Shown: positions 18,263 through 27,630, counted from the first letter of the stretch. The stretch: DNA of 64,000 bases from Stenotrophomonas rhizophila (GCF_003651185.1 NZ_RCDC01000008.1:124001-188000); one strand, 5' to 3'. Numbers and translations are program-made. The notes: generated by a model not told the origin, from the letters alone.

Positions 18263-18931
18263 TCAGCCCCCCAACTGTGCGCGCAGCTCTGCCAGCTGTT
18301 CCTGCAGCTCGGCCACGGTGGCCTCCAACTGCTGCACGCGGGACTCCAGTACCGGAGTGGCACCGCCGCCGCCGGCACCGGACGGCGCCGACCGGTACTG
18401 CTCGGCCAAGGCCTGCACGTCCACCGGGCCGGCCAGCAGGTGCATGTAGCGGTCTTCGCGCTGGCCGCTGGCGCGTGGCAGCTGGACCGCCATGCCGCGC
18501 TGGATCATGCGCTCCAGGTGGTGGCGCAGTTCGTCCACGTCCTGGAAGCGGACCAGGCGCTCGCTGCGGGTCAGCAGTTCATTGAGGGTCTGCGGGCCGC
18601 GCAGCAGCAACAGGCCCAGGATCGCCAGCTGCTGGCGGGTCAGGTCCAGCGCGGCACCGGCGCGGTGTTCGTAGCGCTCGGCGCGCGAGGAGTACTGCTG
18701 GCGCGCCAGGCCCAGGGTCTCCAGCTGGCGCAGCGCGTGGTGCACATCGCCGGCCGACAGGGCCATGACCGGCTCGCGGGCGGTCTTCTGGTTGGCCGCC
18801 ACCTGGGCGGCGTTGACCGTCAGCGGGTAGGCGTCCGGGGTGGTCGCCTCCTTCTCGATCAGGCAGCCCAACGCGCGGGCCTGGGCCGCGCTGAGCACGG
18901 GCAGGGCAGGGGTCTGGGTGTCGTCGGTCAT
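18263..18931 (-). CDS. yceH: YceH family (UPF0502/DUF480) protein
   Basis: A 222-residue member of the YceH family, a predicted double winged-helix protein with no established function. The hallmarks are ARALGCLIEKEATTPDAYPL near the N-terminus and LTRQQLAILGLLLLRGPQTLNEL for the second winged helix. The C-terminal 40 residues form a Gly-rich linker and then a short coiled coil (QQLEATVAELQEQLAELRAQL). It converges with the acetyltransferase across the palindrome. Confidence 0.88.
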   Translation of the reverse strand: MTDDTQTPALPVLSAAQARALGCLIEKEATTPDAYPLTVNAAQVAANQKTAREPVMALSAGDVHHALRQLETLGLARQQYSSRAERYEHRAGAALDLTRQQLAILGLLLLRGPQTLNELLTRSERLVRFQDVDELRHHLERMIQRGMAVQLPRASGQREDRYMHLLAGPVDVQALAEQYRSAPSGAGGGGATPVLESRVQQLEATVAELQEQLAELRAQLGG

Positions 18932-19042
18932 GGGGCGCTCCGGGGTGTTTCAGGGGCGTGCAGCATAGCCGAGCCCCGCCTGCGGCATGAATGCCGCGGG
19001 ACAAGCCGGTAAACTGGCGCGAATCTGTTGCCGGTGAATGCC

Positions 19043-19966
19043 ATGCGTCGTAGTGCTGTTTCCCTGTCCGTGCTTGCCTGCGCCGTTATGGCGCTGAGTG
19101 CCTGCAAGCGCACTGAAACCCCGGCCGATGCCGCCCCGCCAGCCGCCGCTGCCGCGGCCAGTGCACCGGCCGCCACCGGCGATGCCGCCGTGGCCGCCAA
19201 CGACAACCTCAATGCCGTGCTGTGGATGCAGCGTTCGCAGGAGTACCGGGCGATCACCGAGCAGACCTACCGTTCGGCCGCCGATCACCTGGACAAGGCC
19301 CTCAAGGAACCCAACTGGGACGCGCTGGTGCCTGAAGAACGCGGCAATGCCGCCAAGGGCCTGAAGCCGGCCGTGGTGCTGGATGTGGACGAAACCGTGC
19401 TGGACAACTCGCCCTACCAGGCGCGCCTGGTGCGCGATGGCAAGGAATACGACGAGCTGAGCTGGGACCAGTGGGTGGCCGAAAAGAAGGCCAAGGCGAT
19501 TCCGGGCGTGGTCGATTTCGCCAAGGCCGCCAACGCCAAGGGCGTGACCCTGCTGTACATCTCCAACCGCGCCGTGCATCTCAAGGACGCCACCCTGGCC
19601 AACCTGCGCGAGCAGGGCCTGCCGGTGGCCGACGACAGCGTGTTCCTCGGCCTGGGCACCGTGGTGGACGGCTGCGAGCAGGCCGGCAGCGAGAAGAACT
19701 GCCGCCGCCGCCTGGCCGGCCAGAACTACCGCGTGCTGATGCAGTTCGGCGACCAGCTGGGCGACTTCGTGGAAGTCACCGCCAACACCAACGATGGCCG
19801 CGATGCGCTGCTGCAGCAGTACCACGACTGGTTCGGCGAGCGCTGGTGGATGCTGCCCAACCCGACCTACGGCGGCTTCGAGCCGGCACAGTTCAACAAC
19901 GATTACAGCCAGTCGCGCCAGGCCCGCCACGACGCCAAGCGCGCCGCGCTGGATTACGCACCGTGA
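19043..19966 (+). CDS. Lipoprotein acid phosphatase, e(P4) / HAD family
   Basis: HAD-superfamily 5'-nucleotidase/acid phosphatase of the lipoprotein e(P4) type, 307 residues, anchored in the envelope by a lipobox (ALSAC, Cys21). It would remove phosphate from nucleotides such as NMN or 5'-nucleotides outside the cytoplasm. The HAD motif I is LDVDETVLDNSPY, with later motifs around YISNRAV and FGDQLGDF. An Ala/Pro-rich linker follows the lipid anchor. The ATG at 19043 starts the signal; a TTG at 19028 is possible. Its stop overlaps the GTG start of pyrF (GTGA), so the two are translationally coupled. Confidence 0.88.
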   Translation: MRRSAVSLSVLACAVMALSACKRTETPADAAPPAAAAAASAPAATGDAAVAANDNLNAVLWMQRSQEYRAITEQTYRSAADHLDKALKEPNWDALVPEERGNAAKGLKPAVVLDVDETVLDNSPYQARLVRDGKEYDELSWDQWVAEKKAKAIPGVVDFAKAANAKGVTLLYISNRAVHLKDATLANLREQGLPVADDSVFLGLGTVVDGCEQAGSEKNCRRRLAGQNYRVLMQFGDQLGDFVEVTANTNDGRDALLQQYHDWFGERWWMLPNPTYGGFEPAQFNNDYSQSRQARHDAKRAALDYAP

Positions 19967-20688
19967 GCCGCGCGCCGCTGCCGCTGCGGGACGAGGAGCG
20001 CCTGATCTTCGCGCTCGACGTGCCCGGCCGCGCCGACGCGCTGGCCTGGGTCGATCGCCTCGGTGATGCCGTGTCGTTCTACAAGATCGGCATGGAACTG
20101 CTGGCCTCCGGCGAGTACTTCGAGGTGCTCGAGGCGCTGGCCGCACGCGACAAGCGGGTGTTCGTCGATCTGAAGTTCTTCGACATCCCGGCCACCGCCG
20201 CGGCGGTGATCAAGCGCCTCTCGCAGTGGCCGGTGAGCTACGCCACCATCCATGGCTGGCACCCGGCGATGATGGAGGCCTGCGCGGCCGCCAACGGCAG
20301 CGACATGCGCCTGCTGGCGGTGACCGTGCTGACCTCGATGGGGCGCAGCGACTTGGCCCAGATGGGCATCGACCGCGAGCCGGTCGAGGTGGTGGTCGAA
20401 CGCGCGCTGGCCGCCCAGGCCGTCGGCATCGATGGCGTCATTGCCTCCGGCCAGGAGGCTGGGCCGATCCGCGCCGCCACCGGCGCCGGCTTCTCGATCG
20501 TCTGCCCGGGCATCCGCCCCGGCGGGCCGGTCGGGGATGACCAGAAGCGCACCGTGGGCGTGGCCCAGGCGTTCGCCGATGGCGCCGATGCGATCGTGGT
20601 CGGTCGCCCGATCCGGCTCGCCAGCGACCCGCAGGCCGCCGCGCGCGCCATCCAGGCCGAGATCGCCCAGGCGCTCGCCGCGCGCTGA
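19963..20688 (+). CDS. pyrF: Orotidine 5'-phosphate decarboxylase
   Basis: Final step of de novo UMP synthesis, OMP to UMP plus CO2. The 241-residue cytosolic enzyme shows the LIFALDVP start, the catalytic VFVDLKFFDIPAT (K-D-D type motif), a VLTS strand end, CPGIRPGG and the phosphate-binding IVVGRPI. I use the GTG at 19963, which overlaps the previous stop codon by 4 bases; no ATG fits the conserved N-terminus. A strong hairpin follows 4 bases after the stop codon. Confidence 0.95.
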   Translation: MSRAPLPLRDEERLIFALDVPGRADALAWVDRLGDAVSFYKIGMELLASGEYFEVLEALAARDKRVFVDLKFFDIPATAAAVIKRLSQWPVSYATIHGWHPAMMEACAAANGSDMRLLAVTVLTSMGRSDLAQMGIDREPVEVVVERALAAQAVGIDGVIASGQEAGPIRAATGAGFSIVCPGIRPGGPVGDDQKRTVGVAQAFADGADAIVVGRPIRLASDPQAAARAIQAEIAQALAAR

Positions 20689-20692
20689 GGCG

Positions 20693-20729
20693 GTGACGGG
20701 GCGGCACCGCCCCGTCACACCTGGTTTTT
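20693..20729 (+). terminator. Terminator after pyrF
   Basis: GTGACGGGGCGG (20693-20704) pairs perfectly with 20707-20718 and is followed six bases later by TTTTT (20725-20729). It marks the end of the phosphatase-pyrF transcript. Confidence 0.75.
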
Positions 20730-20838
20730 CTGTACATTCAAGGGCTTGCGCACGGAGCGCAGGGTCGGTAGGTCTGCCGGCTTGCCGCTGTCACCGAACA
20801 GGCCGCAAGATGCGGACCGGTCCGGGGAGTCCGAATTC

Positions 20839-21807
20839 ATGTCCATGTCGTTGAAGCCGTGGCAGTACCGAGGGCAGGCGTTGGCGCTGGCCCTGTGCGG
20901 GTTGGTGCTGCTCAGTGCCTGCAAGGACAAGCAGATCGACCCCGATGCACCGGCGTCCGAGCCGGTCGCGGCCCTGCAGCAGCTGGCGCAGCGGGTCGCC
21001 GACAACGATCTGGTCGGCTACGCGAAGGCAGCGGTGCCGCCGGCCCAGTACGCGCGCCTGCAGGGCGCCTGGAGCCAGGGCCACAGCCGTTGGCCGCTGA
21101 CCGAGCTGCCGCTGGATGGGCAGTTGCTGCCGATGCTCACTGCGCTGTCGCGGCCGGACGCGCCGCAGCGGCTGCAACGCTCGTTCGATACCCAGATCGC
21201 CGGCCAGGCCACGCAGGTCCGCCAGGCGGCCCATTCGATGGGATTGTTCGGCGAGCAGTACCTGCGCAACCAGAGCGAGTACAGCGACAGCGAGCGCGCC
21301 CACTACACCCAGGTGGTGAACGCGCTCAGCCGCTGGGCCGCCGCGGCGCCACTGACGGACAAGCAGCGGGCGAAGACGACCATCACCCTGCTCACCGCTA
21401 CCGCGCGCACTGCCGGGCTGTCCGCGGATGCCGAACTGCAGGCCGCGGGCATGGAAGAAAGCCTGCGCCGGCTCGGGCCCTTCATCAAAGCCTTCAAGAC
21501 GGCCCTGGCCAGTTACGGGCTGTCGCTGGACGCGGCGTTGACCGAGCTGCGCGGCGAGCTGACGTCCGCGCTGGGCGACGACGCGGTGGTGCGGATCCAG
21601 TACACGCTGGCCGGCGAACAGATCGACGCCCAGGTGCGGATGACACGGCGCGACGGGCATTGGTACGTGACCCGCACGCTGGAAGACACCGATGCGCTGC
21701 TGCAGGCCGCCGACGCCGCACAAGCTGAACATGACGCCCGCCAAGCGGCCGACGCAGAGGCGGCGGCGGCGGTCAAGGACGGTGCTTCTGCATCGGCTAA
21801 GCCATAA
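20839..21807 (+). CDS. Exported lipoprotein of unknown function upstream of plsB
   Basis: A 322-residue predicted lipoprotein: charged N-terminus, hydrophobic core, lipobox LLSAC. The body is helical with no domain I can name; the C-terminal third (VVRIQYTLAGEQIDAQVRM) is beta-strand-like, and the last 40 residues are an Ala/Asp-rich low-complexity tail. The ATG at 20839 has GGGGAGT 8 bases upstream; another ATG lies two codons later. Its stop TAA shares one base with the plsB ATG (TAATG), indicating translational coupling and suggesting a link to phospholipid synthesis or the envelope. Confidence 0.75.
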   Translation: MSMSLKPWQYRGQALALALCGLVLLSACKDKQIDPDAPASEPVAALQQLAQRVADNDLVGYAKAAVPPAQYARLQGAWSQGHSRWPLTELPLDGQLLPMLTALSRPDAPQRLQRSFDTQIAGQATQVRQAAHSMGLFGEQYLRNQSEYSDSERAHYTQVVNALSRWAAAAPLTDKQRAKTTITLLTATARTAGLSADAELQAAGMEESLRRLGPFIKAFKTALASYGLSLDAALTELRGELTSALGDDAVVRIQYTLAGEQIDAQVRMTRRDGHWYVTRTLEDTDALLQAADAAQAEHDARQAADAEAAAAVKDGASASAKP

Positions 21808-24521
21808 TGAAGCCGATGCCGAACCAGAATCCCCTGCCTTTCCCCGGTGAAGAGCCGCCCAAGACGCCGGACGCCATGTCCTCGTCGCCCGCTACCGTGC
21901 CGTCCGACGGTGCTGCCGCCCCGGTTCCACCGGCCGCTGGCGCGCCCGTGGAGGCCGTTGCCGTCGATGCGGAGCCGTCCACCGTCGTGCCGTCCGCGAT
22001 CGTGCCCGGCACCCGCCCCCCCAGCGGTCGCCCGCCGTGGTGGGCGCGCCTGCTCGGCCGCCTGGTCGAGCCGTGGCTGTCGCTGAAGATCGAACCCGAA
22101 CACCCCGGCCAGTACAACGATGGCCGCCCGGTGGTCTACGTGCTGGAGGACTACGGTCTGTCCAACGCGCTGATCCTGGACAAGGCCTGCCGCGAAGCCG
22201 GCCTGCCCTCGCCACTGGTGCCGATCGCCGGCGATCCGACCGGGCGCAGGCGCGCCTACCTGGCCCTGTCGCGCCGGAGCAGCAGCAACTCGCTGATCCC
22301 CGAGCAGCGGGGCGCCAAGACCCACTCGGACTCGCTGGCCAAGGTGCTGCAGGCGCACCGCGCCCGCGGCGAGCTGGACGTGCACCTGGTGCCGGTGTCG
22401 ATCTTCGTCGGCCGCGCGCCGGACAAGCAGAGCGGCTGGTTCGCGGTGCTGTTCTCGGAAAACTGGGCCCTGGTGGGTCGTTTCCGTCGCCTGCTGGCGG
22501 TGCTGCTCAACGGCCGCAGCACGATCGTGCGCTTCGCCCCGCCGATCTCGCTGCGCACCACGGTCGATGAGGGGCTGGACCCCGAACGCACCGTGCGCAA
22601 GCTGCAGCGCGTGCTGCGCACCCATTTCCGCCGCATCCGCGAATCGGTGATCGGGCCGGATCTGTCGACCCGCCGCCTGCTGGTGGACAAGGTGCTCGAC
22701 GCGGACACCGTGCGCGAAGCGATCGCCTCGCAGGCCAAGCGCGACAACTCCAAGCCGGCCGATGCCTGGAAAAAAGCCCACGCCTACGCGTGGGAAATCG
22801 CCGCGGACTACTCCAGTCCGGTGGTGCGCTCGGCCAGCTTCATGCTCAGCCATGTCTGGAACCGCATCTACGCCGGCGTGCTGGTCCACCACCTGGACAA
22901 GTTCAAGGCGGCCGCGCCCGGGCATGAAGTGGTGTATGTGCCCAGCCACCGCAGCCACATGGATTACCTGCTGCTGTCCTACCTGCTGTACGACCGCGGC
23001 ATCGTGCCGCCGCACATCGTGGCCGGCATCAATCTCAACCTGCCGGTGGTCGGCACGCTGCTGCGCAAGGGCGGTGCGTTCTTCATCCGCCGCTCGATCC
23101 GTGGCAACGCGCTGTACTCGGCGGTGCTCAGCGAATACGTGGCGCAGCTGGTCGCCGGCGGCTACTCGATCGAGTATTTCGTCGAAGGTGGCCGCTCGCG
23201 CACCGGGCGCCTGCTGCAGCCCAAGGGCGGCATGATCTCGATGACGCTGCGCGCCTTCCTGCGCCAGCCGCGCAAGCCGGTGCTGTTCCAGCCGGTCTAC
23301 ATCGGCTATGAAAAGCTGATGGAGGGCGGCAGCTACCTGGACGAACTGTCCGGCCGGCCGAAGGAAAAGGAATCGATCTGGTCGCTGTTGTGGTCGATCC
23401 CGAAGGTGCTCAAGCAGAACTACGGCCAGGTCGTGGTGAATTTCGGCGAGCCGATCGCGCTTAACGACGTGCTCGCCCAGCGTGCACCGGACTGGAATGG
23501 CCAACCGGTCGGCGAGGACGAGAAGCCCTCGTGGTTGTCCGGCACGGTGGATCACCTGGCCGAACGCATCCAGGTGCATATCAACGGTGCTGCCGACGTC
23601 AATCCGATCAACCTGCTCGCGCTGGCGCTGCTGTCCACGCCCAAGCATGCGATGGGCGAGGCGGACCTGATCGCGCAGATCGAACTGTGCAAGACCCTGC
23701 TGGTCGAGATGCCCTACTCGGACCGGGTGACGGTGACCCCGCACTCGCCGGAGCGGATCATCGCCCACGCCGAGGAAATCAACGTCCTCACCCGCATCAA
23801 GCACCCGCTGGGTGACGTGCTCAGCGTCAGTGGCGACACCGCGGTGCTGCTGAGCTACTTCCGCAACAACGTCATCCACCTGTTCACCGCCTCGTCGTGG
23901 GTGGCCTGCTGCTTCCAGAACAACCGCCGCATGAGTCGCACCGGCCTGGTCCAGCTGGGCCGCACGGTGTATCCGTTCCTGCAGGCCGAGCTGTTCCTGC
24001 CGTGGACCGAAGACGAGTTCGCCCAGCGCATCGAGCAGACCATCAACGTGTTCGTGCGCGAAGGGCTGCTGCAGAACATCAACGATGACGACGGCGGCAT
24101 CCTGGCGCGCAACACCGGGCAGACCGACGAAGTCTTCCGCCTGCGCGCGATCGGCCATTCGCTGCAGCAGGCGTTCGAGCGCTATTACATCGCGATCTCG
24201 GTGCTGGTGAAGAACGGCCCCGGCACGTTGGGTGCGGCCGAGCTGGAAAGCCTGTGCCAGCAGGCCGCGCAGCGACTGAGCCTGCTCTATGCGCCGGCCG
24301 CGCCGGAGTTCTTCGACCGCACGCTGTTCCGCGGCTTCATCCAGAAGCTGCGCGAACTGCGCCTGGTGTGGCCGGATGAAAACAGCAAGCTGCTGTTCGA
24401 TGCGCGCCTGGACGCGTGGGCGAAGGATGCGAAGTTCATCCTCGGCCGCGAGCTGCGCCATACCATCGAGCGTGTCAGCCCGGAAGCGGCGAAGCCGGAA
24501 GAGCCGGTCGCCACGGATTGA
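21807..24521 (+). CDS. plsB: Glycerol-3-phosphate 1-O-acyltransferase
   Basis: Inner-membrane enzyme that acylates sn-glycerol-3-phosphate at position 1, the first step of phospholipid synthesis. It is 904 residues, longer than E. coli PlsB because of a Pro/Ala-rich N-terminal extension of about 60 residues. The catalytic HX4D is H381-RSHM-D386, followed by the family blocks GAFFIRRS, FVEGGRSRTGR and the proline block around FQPVYIGYEK. The start codon overlaps the upstream lipoprotein stop. The stop codon lies inside a perfect stem-loop (24514-24542). Confidence 0.95.
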   Translation: MKPMPNQNPLPFPGEEPPKTPDAMSSSPATVPSDGAAAPVPPAAGAPVEAVAVDAEPSTVVPSAIVPGTRPPSGRPPWWARLLGRLVEPWLSLKIEPEHPGQYNDGRPVVYVLEDYGLSNALILDKACREAGLPSPLVPIAGDPTGRRRAYLALSRRSSSNSLIPEQRGAKTHSDSLAKVLQAHRARGELDVHLVPVSIFVGRAPDKQSGWFAVLFSENWALVGRFRRLLAVLLNGRSTIVRFAPPISLRTTVDEGLDPERTVRKLQRVLRTHFRRIRESVIGPDLSTRRLLVDKVLDADTVREAIASQAKRDNSKPADAWKKAHAYAWEIAADYSSPVVRSASFMLSHVWNRIYAGVLVHHLDKFKAAAPGHEVVYVPSHRSHMDYLLLSYLLYDRGIVPPHIVAGINLNLPVVGTLLRKGGAFFIRRSIRGNALYSAVLSEYVAQLVAGGYSIEYFVEGGRSRTGRLLQPKGGMISMTLRAFLRQPRKPVLFQPVYIGYEKLMEGGSYLDELSGRPKEKESIWSLLWSIPKVLKQNYGQVVVNFGEPIALNDVLAQRAPDWNGQPVGEDEKPSWLSGTVDHLAERIQVHINGAADVNPINLLALALLSTPKHAMGEADLIAQIELCKTLLVEMPYSDRVTVTPHSPERIIAHAEEINVLTRIKHPLGDVLSVSGDTAVLLSYFRNNVIHLFTASSWVACCFQNNRRMSRTGLVQLGRTVYPFLQAELFLPWTEDEFAQRIEQTINVFVREGLLQNINDDDGGILARNTGQTDEVFRLRAIGHSLQQAFERYYIAISVLVKNGPGTLGAAELESLCQQAAQRLSLLYAPAAPEFFDRTLFRGFIQKLRELRLVWPDENSKLLFDARLDAWAKDAKFILGRELRHTIERVSPEAAKPEEPVATD

Positions 24522-24542
24522 CGACGGCACGTCGTCAATCCG
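24514..24542. terminator. Stem-loop spanning the plsB stop codon
   Basis: CGGATTGACGAC (24514-24525) is the exact reverse complement of 24531-24542 around a 5-base loop. The plsB TGA sits in the left arm. No T-run follows, so it is either an atypical terminator or an mRNA-protecting hairpin. Confidence 0.5.
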
Positions 24543-24564
24543 GACGCACCGTCCTTGCCTACGG

Positions 24565-24587
24565 GTAGAGCCACGCGATGCGTGGCT
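24565..24587. repeat. GTAG-headed palindrome (SMAG-type)
   Basis: GTAG then AGCCACGC (24569-24576), loop GAT and GCGTGGCT (24580-24587). It lies between the convergent plsB and YdcH-like genes and belongs to the same sequence class as the copy at 53908. Confidence 0.7.
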
Positions 24588-24590
24588 GGC

Positions 24591-24785
24591 TCAGGCCGGC
24601 TCGTCCGGAATCAGCATGTCTTCCAGCTTGGCGATGCAGTCCTTCAACTGCAGCTTGCGCCGCTTCAGGCGCTTGGCTTCAAGCTCATCGTCGCCGTTGG
24701 CGGCCATGCGCAGGATCTGATCATCCAGCGCACGATGCTCCTGCCGAAGGAGGGCAAGGCGGGCAGTGATATCGGCGGGTGTCAT
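24591..24785 (-). CDS. Small DUF465 (YdcH-like) protein
   Basis: A 64-residue protein with the DUF465 pattern: a heptad-like helix (LALLRQEHRALDDQI) then a basic segment (EAKRLKRRKLQLKDCIAKLED). This family forms short two-helix hairpins of unknown function. A much longer frame reaches 25784 but only opposes ttcA; the ATG at 24785 gives exactly the family length. It is divergent from ttcA by 105 bases. Confidence 0.8.
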   Translation of the reverse strand: MTPADITARLALLRQEHRALDDQILRMAANGDDELEAKRLKRRKLQLKDCIAKLEDMLIPDEPA

Positions 24786-24890
24786 GGTGTCCACAGGCTC
24801 CGAGCATACACATCCCCGATGACCGCCGGGAGTGAACGCAGTCACTTCCCGGCCCCTGTGAGGGCGCGTTGCAGCCGGTAGAATGCGTGC

Positions 24891-25802
24891 ATGAGCGCTG
24901 CTGTCATCCGCCTGCCCGATCCCGTCCCGCGCGCCCGCGATCCGCGCGCGCCCGGCGGCGTGCAGGACCGGCTGGCGCGGCAACTGCGCCGCCAGGTCGG
25001 CCAGGCCATCGCGGACTTCGGCATGATCGAGGCCGGCGACAAAGTGATGGTGTGCCTGTCCGGTGGCAAGGACAGCTACACCCTGCTCGACATCCTGTTG
25101 CAGCTGCAGAAAAAAGCGCCGGTCCCGTTCGAGCTGGTCGCGGTGAACCTGGACCAGAAGCAGCCGGGTTTTCCCGAGCACGTGCTGCCGACCTACCTGG
25201 CCTCGATCGGTGTGCCGTTCCAGATCATCGAGCAGGACACCTATTCGGTGGTCAGCCGGGTGATTCCCGAAGGTCGCACGATGTGTTCGCTGTGCTCGCG
25301 TCTGCGCCGTGGCGCGCTGTACCGGCATGCGGCCGAACACGGCTTCACCAGGATCGCGCTGGGCCACCACCGCGATGACAGCGTGGCCACGTTCTTCCTC
25401 AATCTGTTCCACCACGCCAAGCTCTCGGCGATGCCGCCCAAGCTGCGCAGCGACGACGGCCAGCACATCGTGATCCGCCCGCTGGCCTACGTGAGCGAGG
25501 CAGACATCAGCGCCTACGCGCAGGCGCGCGCTTTCCCGATCATTCCCTGCACGCTGTGTGGCAGCCAGGACACCCTGCAGCGCCGCCAGGTGGAACAGAT
25601 GCTGCAGCAGTGGGAACGCGAGCAGCCCGGCCGCATCGACCAGATCGCCCGCGCGCTGGGCAACATCCATCCCTCGCAGCTGGCCGATCCGGCCCTGTTT
25701 GATTTCATGGCACTGGGGCGCGCCACTGCGGCCCCGCTGCCCGACCCGCCGGCCTGGGCCGGCACTGCCCACGACCCCGGCCACGCCCCCGGCCCGGCCT
25801 GA
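24891..25802 (+). CDS. ttcA: tRNA 2-thiocytidine biosynthesis protein
   Basis: Iron-sulfur-dependent enzyme that thiolates cytidine 32 of tRNA. The 303 residues contain the PP-loop CLSGGKDSYTLL, the cluster-binding CSLCSRLRRGALY (CxxC) and a third cysteine in PCTLCGSQ. GHHRDDSVATFFLN is the family's ATP-binding region. The C-terminal 25 residues are Pro/Ala-rich and outside the core. It is 50 bases upstream of rdgC in the same direction. Confidence 0.95.
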   Translation: MSAAVIRLPDPVPRARDPRAPGGVQDRLARQLRRQVGQAIADFGMIEAGDKVMVCLSGGKDSYTLLDILLQLQKKAPVPFELVAVNLDQKQPGFPEHVLPTYLASIGVPFQIIEQDTYSVVSRVIPEGRTMCSLCSRLRRGALYRHAAEHGFTRIALGHHRDDSVATFFLNLFHHAKLSAMPPKLRSDDGQHIVIRPLAYVSEADISAYAQARAFPIIPCTLCGSQDTLQRRQVEQMLQQWEREQPGRIDQIARALGNIHPSQLADPALFDFMALGRATAAPLPDPPAWAGTAHDPGHAPGPA

Positions 25803-25852
25803 GCCACGCCGGCGCGCCCGCCCTCCCTTTCACGCTCTTACTCTGGACGTCC

Positions 25853-26758
25853 ATGTTCTTTCGCAACCTGACGCTGTTCCGCTTCCCGACCGCCACCGAT
25901 TTCTCCGACGTAGACACCCTGCTGCCGCAGGTGCTGCTCAAGCCGGTCGGTCCGCTTGAAATGAATTCGCGCGGCTTCATCTCGCCGTTCGGCCGTGAAG
26001 AAAAGGCCGTGTTCTCGCACCGCGTGGGCGATGCGCTGTGGCTGACCGTGGGCGGTGAGGACAAGATCCTGCCGGGCGCGGTGGTCAACGATCTGCTCGC
26101 GCGCAAGCTCGAGGAGATCGAAGAGAAGGAAGGCCGCAAGCCCGGTGGCCGCGAGCGCAAGCGCATGAAGGACGATCTGCTGCACGAACTGATGCCGCGC
26201 GCCTTCGTGAAGAGCTCGCGTACTGACGCGCTGATCGACCTGACCCACGGGTACGTCGCCGTGGACTGTTCGAGCAGCAAGAAGGGCGAGAACATGATGT
26301 CCGACATCCGTGGCCTGCTCGGCAGCTTCCCGGCGATGCCGTTGAATGCCGAAGTGGCGCCGCGCTCGATCCTGACCGGCTGGATCGCCGGGGAAACCCT
26401 GCCGACCGGGCTGAGCCTGGGCGAAGAGTGCGAGATGAAGGACCCGGCCGAGGGCGGTGCAGTGGTCAAGTGCCAGCACCAGGAACTGCGCTGCGACGAG
26501 ATCGACAAGCATCTGGACGCCGGCAAGCAGGTGACCAAGCTGGCCCTGGTCTTCGAGGACAACCTGTCCTTCGTGCTGGGCGACGACCTGATCGTGCGCA
26601 AGCTGAAGTTCCTGGATGGCGCGCTGGACCAGCTCGAGCACGCCGACGATGACGGCCGCCGCGCCGAACTGGATGCCCGTTTCGCCCTGCAGAGCGGCGA
26701 AGTGCGCCGCCTGTTCCTGCTGCTGGAAGAGGCCTTCAAGCTGAGCAAGGCGGACTGA
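25853..26758 (+). CDS. rdgC: Recombination-associated protein RdgC
   Basis: Ring-shaped, non-specific DNA-binding protein that modulates RecA activity in recombination. The length of 301 residues and the whole sequence fit the family, from MFFRNLTLFRF to the C-terminal LLLEEAFKLSKAD. The family finger region with acidic and basic residues (EEIEEKEGRKPGGRERKRMK) is intact. The stop codon lies in a perfect 10-bp hairpin (26752-26775). It probably shares a transcript with ttcA. Confidence 0.96.
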   Translation: MFFRNLTLFRFPTATDFSDVDTLLPQVLLKPVGPLEMNSRGFISPFGREEKAVFSHRVGDALWLTVGGEDKILPGAVVNDLLARKLEEIEEKEGRKPGGRERKRMKDDLLHELMPRAFVKSSRTDALIDLTHGYVAVDCSSSKKGENMMSDIRGLLGSFPAMPLNAEVAPRSILTGWIAGETLPTGLSLGEECEMKDPAEGGAVVKCQHQELRCDEIDKHLDAGKQVTKLALVFEDNLSFVLGDDLIVRKLKFLDGALDQLEHADDDGRRAELDARFALQSGEVRRLFLLLEEAFKLSKAD

Positions 26759-26775
26759 TCGGTTTCGATCAGTCC
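26752..26775. terminator. Stem-loop spanning the rdgC stop codon
   Basis: GGACTGATCG (26752-26761) pairs perfectly with CGATCAGTCC (26766-26775) around GTTT. The rdgC TGA is in the left arm. There is no T-run, so its role as a terminator is uncertain. Confidence 0.5.
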
Positions 26776-26815
26776 CCAGTCATGCGCCGGTCACGGCCGG
26801 CGCTATGCTGTACCC

Positions 26816-27604
26816 ATGTCCGGATTCCTCCGCCGCCTGATTTCGCCGGCTGTCAGCACGCTGCAGCGCGATACGGTACGGCTGCGCCTGGAGGATGCCG
26901 AGATCGATGTCCTGCGTGTGCGCGATCCGCGTGCGCGCCGGATCAAGCTCAGCGTCGATGAGCGCGGTGTACGCCTGACCCTGCCACCGCGCGCCAGCCT
27001 GGTGATGGGCGAGCGTTTTCTCGACCAGCATCGCGGCTGGTTGTCCGAACAACTGCGCAGCTACCAGGCCACCAACCTGCCGCCACCGCTGGTGATCGGC
27101 GAGCCGGGGGTGCTGCCACTGCGCGGTGCGCTGCTGCCGCTGCGCTGGGAATCCGGCCGCTACGCGCACATGCACGTGGATGAGCAGGGCGCCTGCCTGC
27201 ACTGGCCCACACGCGGCACCGATGCCACGCTGCGCCGCACCCTGCGCGAGTTCTACGAAGCCCAGACCCGTGCCGATGTCGGCCAGTGGCTGCCGCGTTA
27301 TCTGCCTGGTCTGCCGCGTGCACCGGCGCGGCTGCGGCTGAAGGTGATGTCCTCGCAATGGGGCTCGCTGGCGCCGGATGGCAGCATGGCGCTCGATCTG
27401 GCCCTGGTGTTGGGGCGGCCTTCGGCGTTCGAGTACGTGCTGGTGCACGAGCTCTGCCATCTGATCCAGGCCAATCACTCGCCGGCGTTCTGGGCCGAAG
27501 TGGAAAAGCGCTTCCCGGCGTGGCATGCCGAGCGGGACTATTTCCAGCTCGAAGGGCGGCGGCTCAAGGCGATGCTGCGGCAGCTGCTGACCCCGGCACC
27601 GTAA
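26816..27604 (+). CDS. YgjP-like zinc metallopeptidase-fold protein
   Basis: A 262-residue protein of the YgjP/WLM-like metallopeptidase group (DUF45). The zinc site HELCHLIQANH (HEXXH plus a third His) is followed by the family's SPAFWAEVEKRFP. The central LKVMSSQWGSLAPDGSMALD is another family block. No signal peptide or membrane segment is visible, so it is cytosolic. The physiological substrate of this family is not known. It starts 57 bases after rdgC, beyond the rdgC hairpin. Confidence 0.88.
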   Translation: MSGFLRRLISPAVSTLQRDTVRLRLEDAEIDVLRVRDPRARRIKLSVDERGVRLTLPPRASLVMGERFLDQHRGWLSEQLRSYQATNLPPPLVIGEPGVLPLRGALLPLRWESGRYAHMHVDEQGACLHWPTRGTDATLRRTLREFYEAQTRADVGQWLPRYLPGLPRAPARLRLKVMSSQWGSLAPDGSMALDLALVLGRPSAFEYVLVHELCHLIQANHSPAFWAEVEKRFPAWHAERDYFQLEGRRLKAMLRQLLTPAP

Positions 27605-27630
27605 CGGCGGCGGCAACGCTCGCTCCTCAC

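Noticed and set aside
21513..24530. About 1000-codon open frame opposite plsB
   Set aside because: Antisense to plsB and the upstream lipoprotein; no motif or plausible start.
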